Below are positions 1-8,246 of a stretch of DNA of 64,000 bases, piece by piece. The notes beneath the pieces were generated by a model. It searched no databases. It had not been told where the DNA came from and saw nothing but the letters and a program-made list of their open reading frames with translations. Made by a program: the position numbers and the translations under genes. The stretch is taken from the NCBI RefSeq assembly GCF_009733595.1, contig NZ_WOFH01000001.1:186001-250000 (forward strand), written 5' to 3'. Each line of letters starts with the position of its first letter. Within the stretch, counting starts at the first letter, position 1. The DNA comes from Actinomadura litoris (GTDB lineage Bacteria; Actinomycetota; Actinomycetes; Streptosporangiales; Streptosporangiaceae).

Positions 1-490
1 AGCGCGGATCTACGGGCGCGTCGCCGGCTACGGCTCCACCTTCGACCCGCACCCCGACACCGGGCGCGAACCCGGCCTGCGCCGCGCGGCGGAGATCGCG
101 CTGCGGGACGCGGCGCTCCGCCCGTCCGACATCGACGTGGTGTTCGCCGACGCGGCGGCGATCCCCGACCTCGACCGGGTCGAGGCCGAGGCGATCAACG
201 CGCTGTTCGGTCCGGGCGGCGTCCCGGTCACCGCGCCGCAGACCATGACCGGGCGCCTCAACTCCGGCGCCGGGCCGCTCGCGCTGAGCACCGCGCTCTA
301 CGCGATGCGGGACGGGCTGATCCCGCCCACGCTCACCCGCGACCCGTCCCCCGCCTACGGGCTCGACCTCGTCCGCGACACGCGGGAGGCGGCCATGAGC
401 ACCGCCCTGGTCCTCGCGCGGGGCCAGGGCGGGTTCAACTCGGCGATGGTCGTCGCCACCGCCGAGGCGCCCGTCGCCGCACCTGCCTGA
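1..490 (+). CDS. Type II PKS chain length factor (KS-beta), 3' part
   Basis: The last 162 residues of a ketosynthase-fold subunit are visible; the 5' part lies outside the window. The stretch VFADAAAIPDLDRVEAEAI and the later TAPQTMTGRLNSGAG are typical of the non-catalytic beta subunit, which pairs with KS-alpha to set chain length in aromatic polyketide synthases. The active-site region (Cys in KS-alpha, usually Gln here) is off the edge, so the KS-beta call rests on these C-terminal signatures. The ACP gene follows 24 nt downstream on the same strand, the usual KSa-KSb-ACP order. KS-alpha is expected just left of position 1. Confidence 0.9.
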   Translation, partial: ARIYGRVAGYGSTFDPHPDTGREPGLRRAAEIALRDAALRPSDIDVVFADAAAIPDLDRVEAEAINALFGPGGVPVTAPQTMTGRLNSGAGPLALSTALYAMRDGLIPPTLTRDPSPAYGLDLVRDTREAAMSTALVLARGQGGFNSAMVVATAEAPVAAPA

Positions 491-514
491 CCAGGCTTCA
501 CGGAAGGAACCACG

Positions 515-772
515 ATGTCCGAATTCACCGTCGAGGACCTCGGCCGCGTCCTGCGCGAGGCGGCCGGCGAGAGCGAGGTGGCGGTCGGCGGCGACAGCCT
601 CGACACCGACTTCGCCGAGATCGGCTACGACTCCATCGCGCTGTTGGAGGCCGCCGGGCGGATCGAGCGCCAGCTCGGCATCCAGCTCGACGACGAGACC
701 GTCGGCGAGGCCACCACGCCGCGCCTGTTCCTGGCGGTCGTCAACCGCCAGGGCTCCGCCGACGCCGCCTGA
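515..772 (+). CDS. Type II PKS acyl carrier protein
   Basis: This 85-residue acidic helical protein tethers the growing poly-beta-keto chain. The phosphopantetheine site is Ser40 in the motif GYDSIALLE, and the length and helix pattern match discrete ACPs. A GGAAGG ribosome site precedes the ATG. It lies between the chain length factor and the ketoreductase in one co-directional run, so it is the minimal-PKS ACP rather than the fatty-acid one. Confidence 0.95.
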   Translation: MSEFTVEDLGRVLREAAGESEVAVGGDSLDTDFAEIGYDSIALLEAAGRIERQLGIQLDDETVGEATTPRLFLAVVNRQGSADAA

Positions 773-811
773 CACGTCCCGAACCGCAAGCGACCCCCGA
801 AAGGAGCAACG

Positions 812-1612
812 ATGCCGACGACCGAGCAGCGCGCGCAGGAGGGCCGCGTCGCCCTCGTCACCGGCGCCACCAGCGGGATCGGGCTGGCCGTCACCCGGCG
901 GCTCGCCGAGACCGGGCACCGGGTCTACATCTGCGCCCGCACCGCCGAGACCCTGCGCACGACGCTCAAGGAGCTGCGCGAGGAGGGCCTGGAGGTCGAC
1001 GGGACGCCCTGCGACGTCCGCGACCCGGAGCAGGTCAGGGCGTTCGTCACCGCGGCCGTCGAGCGGTACGGGCCGGTGCACGTCCTGGTCAACAACGCGG
1101 GCCGCAGCGGCGGCGGCGTCACCGCCGAGCTGCCCGACGAGCTGTGGCTGGACGTCATGAACACCAACCTCAACAGCGTCTTCCGGGTCACCCGGGAGGT
1201 GCTCACGACCGGCGGGATGCGCGGGCGCGGCCGGGGCCGGGTCATCAACATCGCCTCCACCGCGGGCAAGCAGGGCGTGGTGCTGGGCGCGCCGTACTCG
1301 GCGTCCAAGCACGGCGTCGTCGGGTTCACCAAGGCCCTCGGCAACGAGCTGGCGCCGCACGGCATCACCGTCAACGCGGTCTGCCCCGGCTACGTCGAGA
1401 CGCCGATGGCGCAGCGGGTGCGCAGCGGCTACGCCGCCGCCTACGGCGTGTCCGAGGACGAGATCCTCACCAAGTTCCAGGCGAAGATCCCGCTCGGCCG
1501 CTACTCCACCCCGGACGAGGTGGCCGGTCTCGTCGGCTACCTCGCGACCGACACCGCCGGGTCCATCACCTCGCAGGCGCTCAACGTCTGCGGCGGCCTG
1601 GGCAACTTCTGA
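812..1612 (+). CDS. Aromatic polyketide C-9 ketoreductase (SDR)
   Basis: This 266-residue short-chain dehydrogenase has the NADPH motif TGATSGIG (17-24), NNAG (94-97) and a full catalytic tetrad at Asn119, Ser149, Tyr162 and Lys166 (YSASK). These line up with actinorhodin ActKR at a constant offset of five. The expected reaction is reduction of the C-9 ketone of the first-ring intermediate. The loop that reads RPGGG in ActKR is RSGGG here (98-102), at the position linked to stereocontrol. AAAGGAG precedes the ATG. The aromatase/cyclase follows after 35 nt. Confidence 0.93.
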   Translation: MPTTEQRAQEGRVALVTGATSGIGLAVTRRLAETGHRVYICARTAETLRTTLKELREEGLEVDGTPCDVRDPEQVRAFVTAAVERYGPVHVLVNNAGRSGGGVTAELPDELWLDVMNTNLNSVFRVTREVLTTGGMRGRGRGRVINIASTAGKQGVVLGAPYSASKHGVVGFTKALGNELAPHGITVNAVCPGYVETPMAQRVRSGYAAAYGVSEDEILTKFQAKIPLGRYSTPDEVAGLVGYLATDTAGSITSQALNVCGGLGNF

Positions 1613-1647
1613 CCCCCGGTGATTTCCGAAGCGAAGGAGGAGAGACC

Positions 1648-2598
1648 ATGACAGCGCCATCCGGCCTCCACGAGGTCGAGCACACCGTCACGGTGCGGGC
1701 ACCGGCGGCCGAGGTCTACCGGCTCCTCGCCGACGTCGGGAACTGGCCGCGGCTGTTCCCGCCGACCGTCCACGTGGAGCGGCTCGGCGAGATGGACGGC
1801 GGCGAGCGGATCCAGATCTGGGCGACCGCCAACGGCGAGGCGAAGGGCTGGACGTCGCGGCGCCTGCTGGACCCCGAGGCGCGGCGCATCGAGTTCGCGC
1901 AGGAGGTCACGGTGCCCCCGGTCGCGGCGATGGGCGGCACCTGGATCGTCGACGCCGTCTCCGACGAGGAGAGCCTGGTGCGGCTGCTGCACCACTACCG
2001 CGCGATCGACGACGACCCGGACGGCCTGGCCTGGATCGACACCGCCGTCGACCGCAACAGCGACGCCGAGCTGGCCGCGCTCAAGGCCAACGCCGAACTC
2101 GGCGGCACCGAGCCCGACCGGCTGCTGTCCTTCCAGGACTCGCTGCGCGTCGAGGGCTCGGCCAAGGACGTGTACGACTTCCTCAACGAGGCCGGGCTGT
2201 GGGCCGAGCGGCTCCCGCACGTCGCGCGCGTCGGCCTCACCGAGGAGAGGCCGGGCCTCCAGATCCTGGAGATGGACACCCGCACCGCGGACGGCTCGAC
2301 GCACACGACCAAGTCGGTGCGCGTGTGCTTCCCGCACGAGCGGATCGTCTACAAGCAGATCACGCTGCCCGCGCTGATGGACCTGCACACCGGCTACTGG
2401 CTGCTGGAGGAGGACGGGCAGGACGGCGTCCTCGTCACCTCCCAGCACACGGTGGTGCTGAACACCGAGAACATCACGAAGGTGCTCGGCGCGGACGCGG
2501 GCGTCCTGGAGTCGGCGCGGTTCGTGCGGAACGCGCTCAGCCGCAACAGCACCGCGACGCTCGGCCATGCCAAGGAATACGCCGAGAGCAGGCGCTGA
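1648..2598 (+). CDS. Didomain polyketide aromatase/cyclase
   Basis: This 316-residue protein has two START/Bet v1-like halves (about 8-150 and 160-312), the layout of ActVII/GrhE-type ARO/CYC didomains. These work on C-9-reduced chains to close and aromatise the first ring. That fits the ketoreductase immediately upstream and suggests the product follows the reduced branch. The ATG at 1648 is preceded by AAGGAGGAGAG. Homology starts within the first ten residues, so the much longer open frame reaching back to 1144 is not used. Confidence 0.92.
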   Translation: MTAPSGLHEVEHTVTVRAPAAEVYRLLADVGNWPRLFPPTVHVERLGEMDGGERIQIWATANGEAKGWTSRRLLDPEARRIEFAQEVTVPPVAAMGGTWIVDAVSDEESLVRLLHHYRAIDDDPDGLAWIDTAVDRNSDAELAALKANAELGGTEPDRLLSFQDSLRVEGSAKDVYDFLNEAGLWAERLPHVARVGLTEERPGLQILEMDTRTADGSTHTTKSVRVCFPHERIVYKQITLPALMDLHTGYWLLEEDGQDGVLVTSQHTVVLNTENITKVLGADAGVLESARFVRNALSRNSTATLGHAKEYAESRR

Positions 2599-2599
2599 G

Positions 2600-3763
2600 G
2601 TGGCGGCCGACGCCGACCCGCGGCAGGTCGTCGTGGTGGGGGCGGGCCCCGCCGGGCTGCTGCTCGCCGGGTCGCTCCGCCTCGGCGGGGCCGAGGTGAC
2701 GGTGCTGGAGCGCCGCACCGAGCGCGCCACCGAGACGCGCGCCACCACGCTGAACGCGCGGACGATGGAGATCTTCGACGAGCTGGGCCTGCTCGACCTG
2801 CTCGGCGTCCCGCCCAACGAGCCGATGGGGCACTTCGGCGGCATCCCGCTCGACCTGTCCCAGGTCGACTCCCCCTATCCGGGCCAGTGGAAGGTCCCGC
2901 AGACGCGGGTCGAGGAACTGCTGGAGAAATGGGCCATCGAGCAGGGCGCGCAGGTGAGGCGCGGCGTCGGCGTCCGCTCGGTGCGCGTCCGCTCGACGTT
3001 CGCCGAGGTGGGCGGCGACGGGCTGGAGGAGCCGCTGCGCGCCGCCTACCTCGTCGGCTGCGACGGGCAGGACAGCACGGTGCGGAGCGAGGCCGGGATC
3101 GCGTTCCCCGGCACGTCCGCCACGCACGAGCTGCTCGCGGCGGACGTCGCCGGGATCGACGTCCCGAACCGGCGGTTCGAGCGGTTCCCGGCGGGGCTGG
3201 CCGTCGCGTCCAGGCGGCCGGACGGGCTGACCCGCGTGATGGTCCACCGGCACGGCCACCTCACCCCCCGCCGGATCGGCACGCCCTCGTTCGGCGAGGT
3301 CGCCGCCGCCTGGCGGACGGTGACCGGCGAGAGCATCGGGCACGGCACGGCCGTCTGGCTGCACGCCTTCGACAACGCCGCGCGGCAGGCCGAGCGGTTC
3401 CGGCGCGGCCGGATCCTGCTCGCGGGCGACGCCGCCCACCGGCAGATGCCGGTCGGCGGGCTGCCGATCAACCTCGGGATCCAGGACGCGCACGCCCTCG
3501 GCCCGGCGCTCGCCGCCGTCGCCACCGGGCGCGGCCCCGAGTCGCTGCTGGAGGACTACCACGACCGGCGGCACGGGGCGGTGCGCAAGGCGCTCAGCGC
3601 GATGCGGGTCCAGGAGCAGCTGCTGCTCGGCGGCCCGGAGCAGGACCCGCACCGCGCCCTGATCGCCGACCTGATGACGCACCGGTCGGTCCGGCGCAAG
3701 CTCGCCGCGTTCGCCAGCGGCCTCGACCACCAGGAAGACGAGAAGGACGCAGAGGAGAAGTGA
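2600..3763 (+). CDS. FAD-dependent aromatic hydroxylase
   Basis: This protein of about 387 residues is in the p-hydroxybenzoate-hydroxylase fold. It has GAGPAG (14-19) for the ADP moiety, a DG-type motif (GCDGQDSTVR) and a GDAAH motif near residue 280. It is likely to hydroxylate or oxidise the polycyclic aromatic intermediate with NAD(P)H and O2. It is shorter than the roughly 500-residue PgaE/RdmE types because the C-terminal thioredoxin-like domain is absent. The GTG at 2600 overlaps nothing and follows AGCAGG; an ATG at 2567 would overlap the cyclase by 32 nt and has no ribosome site. The stop overlaps the next ATG by one base (TGATG), indicating coupling. Confidence 0.88.
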   Translation: MAADADPRQVVVVGAGPAGLLLAGSLRLGGAEVTVLERRTERATETRATTLNARTMEIFDELGLLDLLGVPPNEPMGHFGGIPLDLSQVDSPYPGQWKVPQTRVEELLEKWAIEQGAQVRRGVGVRSVRVRSTFAEVGGDGLEEPLRAAYLVGCDGQDSTVRSEAGIAFPGTSATHELLAADVAGIDVPNRRFERFPAGLAVASRRPDGLTRVMVHRHGHLTPRRIGTPSFGEVAAAWRTVTGESIGHGTAVWLHAFDNAARQAERFRRGRILLAGDAAHRQMPVGGLPINLGIQDAHALGPALAAVATGRGPESLLEDYHDRRHGAVRKALSAMRVQEQLLLGGPEQDPHRALIADLMTHRSVRRKLAAFASGLDHQEDEKDAEEK

Positions 3764-5454
3764 TGTCCAAGACCGTGACGATGAAGAGCCCCGACAAGAG
3801 CGACGGGAAGACCCACCTCGTCGACGTGGTGATCCTCGGCTCCGGGCTGGCCGGTTCGGTCACCGCCTCGATCCTCGCGCGCCAGGGCGTCAAGGTCGCG
3901 CTGATCGACGCCTCGCAGCACCCGCGCTTCGCGATCGGCGAGTCGATGACCCCGCAGCTCGTCGAGTGGCTGCACATCCTCGCCGAGCGCTACGACGTCC
4001 CCGAGATCAAGGGCCTGACCTCGATCACCGCCAGCACCCGCGACATCGGGCCGACGTTCGGCAACAAGGCGCACTTCGGCTTCATGCGGCACTACCCGGG
4101 CAAGGAGCCCGACCCGCGCGAGTCCACCCAGTTCACCATCCCCAAGATCCTCACCCAGGCGAGTCACATGTTCCGCCAGGACTCCGACTCGTTCATGTTC
4201 CACGCCGCCTGCCGGTACGGCAGCGTCACCCGGCAGAACTGGCGCGCCACCGACCTGGACTTCGACGACGACGGCGTCACGGTCACCGGCAAGAACGGCG
4301 AGGTGTTCCGCGCCCGGTACCTGATCGACGCGAGCGGGTTCCGCTCGCCGCTGGCCGAGAAGTTCGGGCTGCGCGAGACGCCCGCCCGCTTCAAGCACCA
4401 CTCGCGGTCGCTGTTCACGCACTTCGTCGGCGTCCGGCCCTTCGACGAGGTGAGCCGGCACCCGCGCAAGGAGCGCCCGCCGAAAGCCTGGCACGAGGGC
4501 ACGATGCACCACCTCATCGAGCGCGGCTGGTTCTGGATCATCCCGTTCGACAGCTACAAGAAGTCCAAGAACCCGCTGTGCAGCGTCGGGCTCACCATCG
4601 ACCCGCGCCGCTACCCCAAGCCCACCGACATGACGCCCGAGGAGGAGTTCGAGTCCTTCCTCGACCAGTACCCGGCGGTCAAGCGGCAGTTCACCGACGC
4701 GCACCGGGTCCGCGAGTGGGTGTCGACCGACCGGCTCCAGTACTCCTCGTCCCGCACGATCGGCGACCGCTGGTGCCTGATGTCGCACGCCGCCGGGTTC
4801 ATCGACCCGCTGTTCTCGCGCGGCCTGTCCAACACCTTCGAGGTCGTGGACGCGCTGGTGCACCGGCTGCTCGGCGCGCTGAAGGAGGACGACTTCAGCG
4901 AGGAGCGCTTCGCCTACGTCGAGCAGCTCGAACGGGGCCTGCTGCACTTCAACGACGAACTCGTCAACAGCTCGTTCATCTCGTTCGAGAACTTCGAGCT
5001 GTGGAACGCGATGTTCCGGGTCTGGGGCGCGTTCATCACGCCCGGCGTCATGCGGCTCACCCGCGCCCGCATGCTCTACCTCAAGTACGGCCGGGACGAG
5101 AGCTTCCTCGAACTGGAGGACGCGCCCTACCCCGGCCTGTGGTGGCCCGAGAGCGACAAGTTCAAGAACCTCCTCGAAGGCGCCGCCGAGGCGTGCGAGA
5201 AGTACGAGGCCGGCGCGCTGACCGGCACCGAGGCCGCCGCGATCGTCCACCGGCTCATCCAGACCACCGACATCGTCAACCCGGTGTTCGGCTGGAAGGA
5301 CCCGGAGCAGCGGCACATCTTCCCCACCACCTTCATGATCGCGCGGTTCCTGTACTGGGCGTCGGTGCAGGGCCCGCCCGAGATGAACGAGCTGGGCCGC
5401 GAGTTCATGAAGGGCATCCTCAAGAACGGCGTGAAGATGCGGAAGCTGCTCTAG
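3763..5454 (+). CDS. Flavin-dependent halogenase-like protein
   Basis: This 563-residue protein of the tryptophan-halogenase superfamily has the FAD motif GSGLAG (26-31), the family signature AIGESMTP near residue 57 and the halogenase WxWxIP motif at 256-261 (WFWIIP). WxWxIP distinguishes halogenases from hydroxylases. A long helical C-terminal region (about 380-563) resembles pyrrole/phenol-type halogenases rather than free-tryptophan ones. It should chlorinate an aromatic polyketide or carrier-bound substrate using FADH2 from a partner reductase, for which the gene at 11158 is the obvious candidate. It is coupled to the upstream hydroxylase by TGATG. I could not place the catalytic lysine with certainty, so chlorination is inferred. 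Confidence 0.82.
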   Translation: MSKTVTMKSPDKSDGKTHLVDVVILGSGLAGSVTASILARQGVKVALIDASQHPRFAIGESMTPQLVEWLHILAERYDVPEIKGLTSITASTRDIGPTFGNKAHFGFMRHYPGKEPDPRESTQFTIPKILTQASHMFRQDSDSFMFHAACRYGSVTRQNWRATDLDFDDDGVTVTGKNGEVFRARYLIDASGFRSPLAEKFGLRETPARFKHHSRSLFTHFVGVRPFDEVSRHPRKERPPKAWHEGTMHHLIERGWFWIIPFDSYKKSKNPLCSVGLTIDPRRYPKPTDMTPEEEFESFLDQYPAVKRQFTDAHRVREWVSTDRLQYSSSRTIGDRWCLMSHAAGFIDPLFSRGLSNTFEVVDALVHRLLGALKEDDFSEERFAYVEQLERGLLHFNDELVNSSFISFENFELWNAMFRVWGAFITPGVMRLTRARMLYLKYGRDESFLELEDAPYPGLWWPESDKFKNLLEGAAEACEKYEAGALTGTEAAAIVHRLIQTTDIVNPVFGWKDPEQRHIFPTTFMIARFLYWASVQGPPEMNELGREFMKGILKNGVKMRKLL

Positions 5455-5508
5455 CGCCGGACGGCCGACCGCGCACACCCCCCCACCACACCTTCGACAG
5501 GGAGAGAC

Positions 5509-6168
5509 ATGGAAGCCCCCGACCGTCTGCTGGCGATGAACGCCGCGCACGCGGCGTTCCGCCGCGACCTGGACCGGCTGGCCACCGCCGCCGGCCGCGC
5601 CGACCTCGCCGACCCCCGCCGCCGCGCCGCGCTACTGGCGGGCTGGCGCACCTTCAAGACCCAGATGCGCAAACACCACCAGGGCGAGGACGACCACATC
5701 TGGCCCCGCCTGCGCGAGCGGCTTTCGGGCAGCGAGAACGCCCTCTCGGTGCTGGCCGAGATGGACGCCGAGCACGCGCGGCTCGACACGCTGCTGAAGG
5801 CCGTCGACGACACCCTGGAAACGCCTGGTCAGAACGGCGTGACCGGGGGGTCGGCGCCGGCCGGGCGGGCGGAGGTCGAGGGCGCGGTACGCGAGCTGCA
5901 CGAGGCGCTGTCGGCCCATCTCGGCCACGAGGAGCGGGACGCGTTGCCGCTGATCGGCATGGCTCTCAGCGATGCCGAATGGGACGATGTCATGGACGCG
6001 ATCCGGGCCTCGGCCGACCTCGCGTTCGTCGCCGAATACCTTCCGTGGCTGGCCGACGGCGCGACGGGCGAAGAACTGGAGCGCATCGAGACGATCGTGC
6101 CTCCGCCCTTCCGGGCGGTCTACCGCCAGGAGTGGAGGCCCGACTACGCCCGGACCGACCGCTGGTGA
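5509..6168 (+). CDS. Hemerythrin-like (HHE) protein, copy 1
   Basis: This 219-residue all-helical protein has the ligand pattern of the HHE domain: an N-terminal His (NAAHAAF), HHQGED around residue 57, DAEH near 84 and HLGHEERD near 142. These would bind a non-heme di-iron site. It is clearly paralogous to the product of 10438-11085, with the same ligand blocks, a shared ALNA/AMNA-HAAFRRDL start and both ending in RW. The role in the cluster is unknown; O2 or NO handling, or a di-iron oxygenase activity on the polyketide, are possibilities. A good AGGGAGAG site precedes the ATG. Confidence 0.8.
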   Translation: MEAPDRLLAMNAAHAAFRRDLDRLATAAGRADLADPRRRAALLAGWRTFKTQMRKHHQGEDDHIWPRLRERLSGSENALSVLAEMDAEHARLDTLLKAVDDTLETPGQNGVTGGSAPAGRAEVEGAVRELHEALSAHLGHEERDALPLIGMALSDAEWDDVMDAIRASADLAFVAEYLPWLADGATGEELERIETIVPPPFRAVYRQEWRPDYARTDRW

Positions 6169-6180
6169 GGAAGGCGTCCG

Positions 6181-7482
6181 ATGTTAGATTCCATGGCCCC
6201 CCCGGCCGACACCAGGATCGCGATCATGTTCGCCGGTGTGGCGGTGGTACTGCTCACCGGGATCCTCTTCGGCCGGATCGCGAAGACGGTCCGCCAGCCC
6301 CTCGTCATCGGTGAGATCACGGCCGGCATCATGCTGGGCCCGAGTCTCATGGGCCAATTCCCGGGTAATCCTACCAAGCAACTTTTTCCCGGGGACGTGC
6401 GGCCGCTGCTGTCGGCGGTCGCGCAGATCGGCGTGATCCTGTTCATGTTCTCGGTCGGGTGGGAGTTCGAGAGGAAGCTCATCCGCAAGCACCTCACCGC
6501 GGCGGCGGGGGTGTCGCTGATGTCGGTCGCGCTGGCCTTCGGGCTCGGCGTCGCGGCCGCCTCGGTGCTGTACCCGCGGCACGACTCGGTGGACGGGCAC
6601 CACGTCTCCGCGCTGGCGTTCTCGGTGTTCCTCGGCGCCGCGATGTCGGTCACCGCCTTCCCGGTGCTGGCCCGCATCCTCAGCGACCACCGGATGGCCG
6701 GGACGCGGATCGGCACGCTCGCGATGGCCAGCGCCGCCGTCGACGACGTGCTCGCCTGGTGCATGCTCGCCTACGTGTCGGCGCTGGTCACCTCCGACGG
6801 CGACCCGTCCGAGCTCGGCACGATCGCGCTGCGTTCCGCGGTCTACGTCGCGCTCATGTTCGCGGCCGTCCGTCCGCTGCTCCGCGCGCTGGTGGCGCGG
6901 CTCACCGGCGCCGAGCAGTGGCGGACGCTGCTCGGGGTGCTGTGCGCGGGGGCGCTGCTGTCGGCCTGGGCGACGACCTGGATCGGCATCCACGCCATCT
7001 TCGGGGCGTTCCTGTTCGGGTTCGTCACGCCGCGCGAGCCGGCGGAGCGGCTGGTCGAGCACGTCCGGCGGCCGCTGGAGCACCTCAGCCTGATCCTGCT
7101 GCCGGTGTTCTTCATCGTCACCGGCCTCGGGGTCGACATCGGCGGGCTGCACGGCACGCAGTACCTGGAGCTCGCGCTGATCATCCTGGTGGCGTGCGCC
7201 GGCAAGATCGTGGGGGCCGCCGCGCCCGCGCGGCTGGCGGGGATGACCTGGCGGGAGACCGGGACGCTCGGGCTGCTGATGAACACCCGCGGGCTGACCG
7301 AGCTGATCATCCTCAACGCGGCCGTCGGGCTGGGCGTCCTGGACGGCCAGATGTTCACGATGATGGTGCTGATGGCGCTGGTCACGACCGCGCTGGCGGG
7401 TCCGCTGCTGCCGCGGGGCGAGGCCCTGGAGCGGCTGCGGGAGCGTCCCGCCGAACTCGTCCCCGCCCGGTCCCCCGGCTGA
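6181..7482 (+). CDS. CPA2-type cation/proton antiporter
   Basis: This 433-residue polytopic protein has 12-13 hydrophobic segments. The early glycine-rich segment ITAGIMLGPSLMG and the conserved acidic pair in ASAAVDDVLAW (about residue 180) are typical of the KefB/NapA branch of monovalent cation:proton antiporters. There is no RCK/TrkA-N domain at the C terminus. It starts 12 nt after the hemerythrin-like gene with GGAAGG upstream, so the two are probably cotranscribed. Antiporters of this type are recurrent in polyether and aromatic polyketide clusters, where they may serve self-protection; that role is inference here. Confidence 0.87.
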   Translation: MLDSMAPPADTRIAIMFAGVAVVLLTGILFGRIAKTVRQPLVIGEITAGIMLGPSLMGQFPGNPTKQLFPGDVRPLLSAVAQIGVILFMFSVGWEFERKLIRKHLTAAAGVSLMSVALAFGLGVAAASVLYPRHDSVDGHHVSALAFSVFLGAAMSVTAFPVLARILSDHRMAGTRIGTLAMASAAVDDVLAWCMLAYVSALVTSDGDPSELGTIALRSAVYVALMFAAVRPLLRALVARLTGAEQWRTLLGVLCAGALLSAWATTWIGIHAIFGAFLFGFVTPREPAERLVEHVRRPLEHLSLILLPVFFIVTGLGVDIGGLHGTQYLELALIILVACAGKIVGAAAPARLAGMTWRETGTLGLLMNTRGLTELIILNAAVGLGVLDGQMFTMMVLMALVTTALAGPLLPRGEALERLRERPAELVPARSPG

Positions 7483-7515
7483 GCCGGGCGACCGGGGCCG
7501 CGGGGGCCCGCTCGA

Positions 7516-7548
7516 CCCGCCGGGCGGACGTTCAGTCCGTCCGGCGGG
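7516..7548. terminator. Hairpin between convergent genes
   Basis: A 14-bp stem (one G.T pair) with the 5-nt loop GTTCA spans the 3' end of the minus-strand marR gene and lies 34 nt after the antiporter stop. The marR stop codon sits at the loop. Its placement suits a bidirectional terminator, although there is no strong T-run. Confidence 0.6.
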
Positions 7549-8143
7549 GGCGGCCCGGGGCCTTGGACCGCCGGTGCGCCTCGCGCAGCACGGTGACGTG
7601 GGCGCGCATGATGCCCGACACCGTCCGCAGGTAGTCGAGGATCACCTCGCGGTCGCGGGGGCTCAGGGCCAGCCGGAGCCCCTCATAGGTCTCATCGAGC
7701 GGCTCGAACAGCCGGTACAGCTCGGCGATCTTCTCCGGGACGGGCCGGATCAGCTGCCTGCGGCGGTCCCTCGGGTCGCGCTCGCGGGTGACGAACCCGG
7801 CCGCCTCCAGCCGGTCGACGACCCCGGTGATCGCGCCGGTCGTCAGCCCGGTCAGCTCGGCGAGCCGGCCGGAGGTGACCGGCTCGTCCTGGGTGGCCTC
7901 GGTGACGTGCCACAGGCAGAACGAGTCGCTCGGGCTCATGCCCATCAGGGCCGCGCCCGCGGAGTTGAGCGCCACGGCCGCGAGCGCCACCTCCTGGGTC
8001 GCGGCCATCAGCCGGCGGAGCGACGGCCCGTCAGGCGAACCGCCCGACGGGCCGCCCGCGCTGGTAGATGGCCTGGAGGACGTCTCGTCCCCGCTGGTCG
8101 GCGTGCCGTCGAAGGCGATGTCCCCGCGTGGTTCCGTCGTCAT
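7532..8143 (-). CDS. MarR-family regulator of the divergent pump
   Basis: This 203-residue winged-helix protein has a low-complexity N-terminal tail (Ser/Gly/Pro-rich, residues 1-45), then the MarR core with the recognition region LAELTGLTTGAITGVVDRLEAAG and wing RERDPRDRRR. I chose the ATG at 8143 because GGTGTCAAGG sits just upstream; the open frame extends to 8224, but that would run through the promoter. It diverges from the MFS pump at 8247 with about 100 bp between them, the classic layout of a ligand-responsive repressor controlling export of the cluster product. Confidence 0.88.
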   Translation of the reverse strand: MTTEPRGDIAFDGTPTSGDETSSRPSTSAGGPSGGSPDGPSLRRLMAATQEVALAAVALNSAGAALMGMSPSDSFCLWHVTEATQDEPVTSGRLAELTGLTTGAITGVVDRLEAAGFVTRERDPRDRRRQLIRPVPEKIAELYRLFEPLDETYEGLRLALSPRDREVILDYLRTVSGIMRAHVTVLREAHRRSKAPGRPRRTD

Positions 8144-8180
8144 CCTTGACACCTCAAAACCGGTTTCCTTAGCATCTATA

Positions 8181-8219
8181 TAGTTCACTAGCTTATCGAT
8201 TAAGGGCTCGGATGAGCCC
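8181..8219. promoter_or_regulatory. Divergent marR/MFS operator region
   Basis: This AT-rich patch sits in an otherwise GC-rich region, between the marR start (8143) and the MFS start (8247). It contains TAGT-TC-ACTA (8181-8190), the imperfect palindrome CTTATCGATTAAG (8192-8204) and a perfect 6-bp hairpin GGGCTC-GGAT-GAGCCC (8204-8219). The first two are plausible MarR sites; which one is used is not decidable from sequence. Confidence 0.5.
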
Positions 8220-8246
8220 ATCAACTAAGGTAACTGGAGGCCCCTC

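Noticed and set aside
2887..3762. Apparent fusion of the halogenase with 290 upstream residues
   Set aside because: The upstream part is an out-of-frame reading of the hydroxylase gene. Halogenase homology begins just after ATG 3763.
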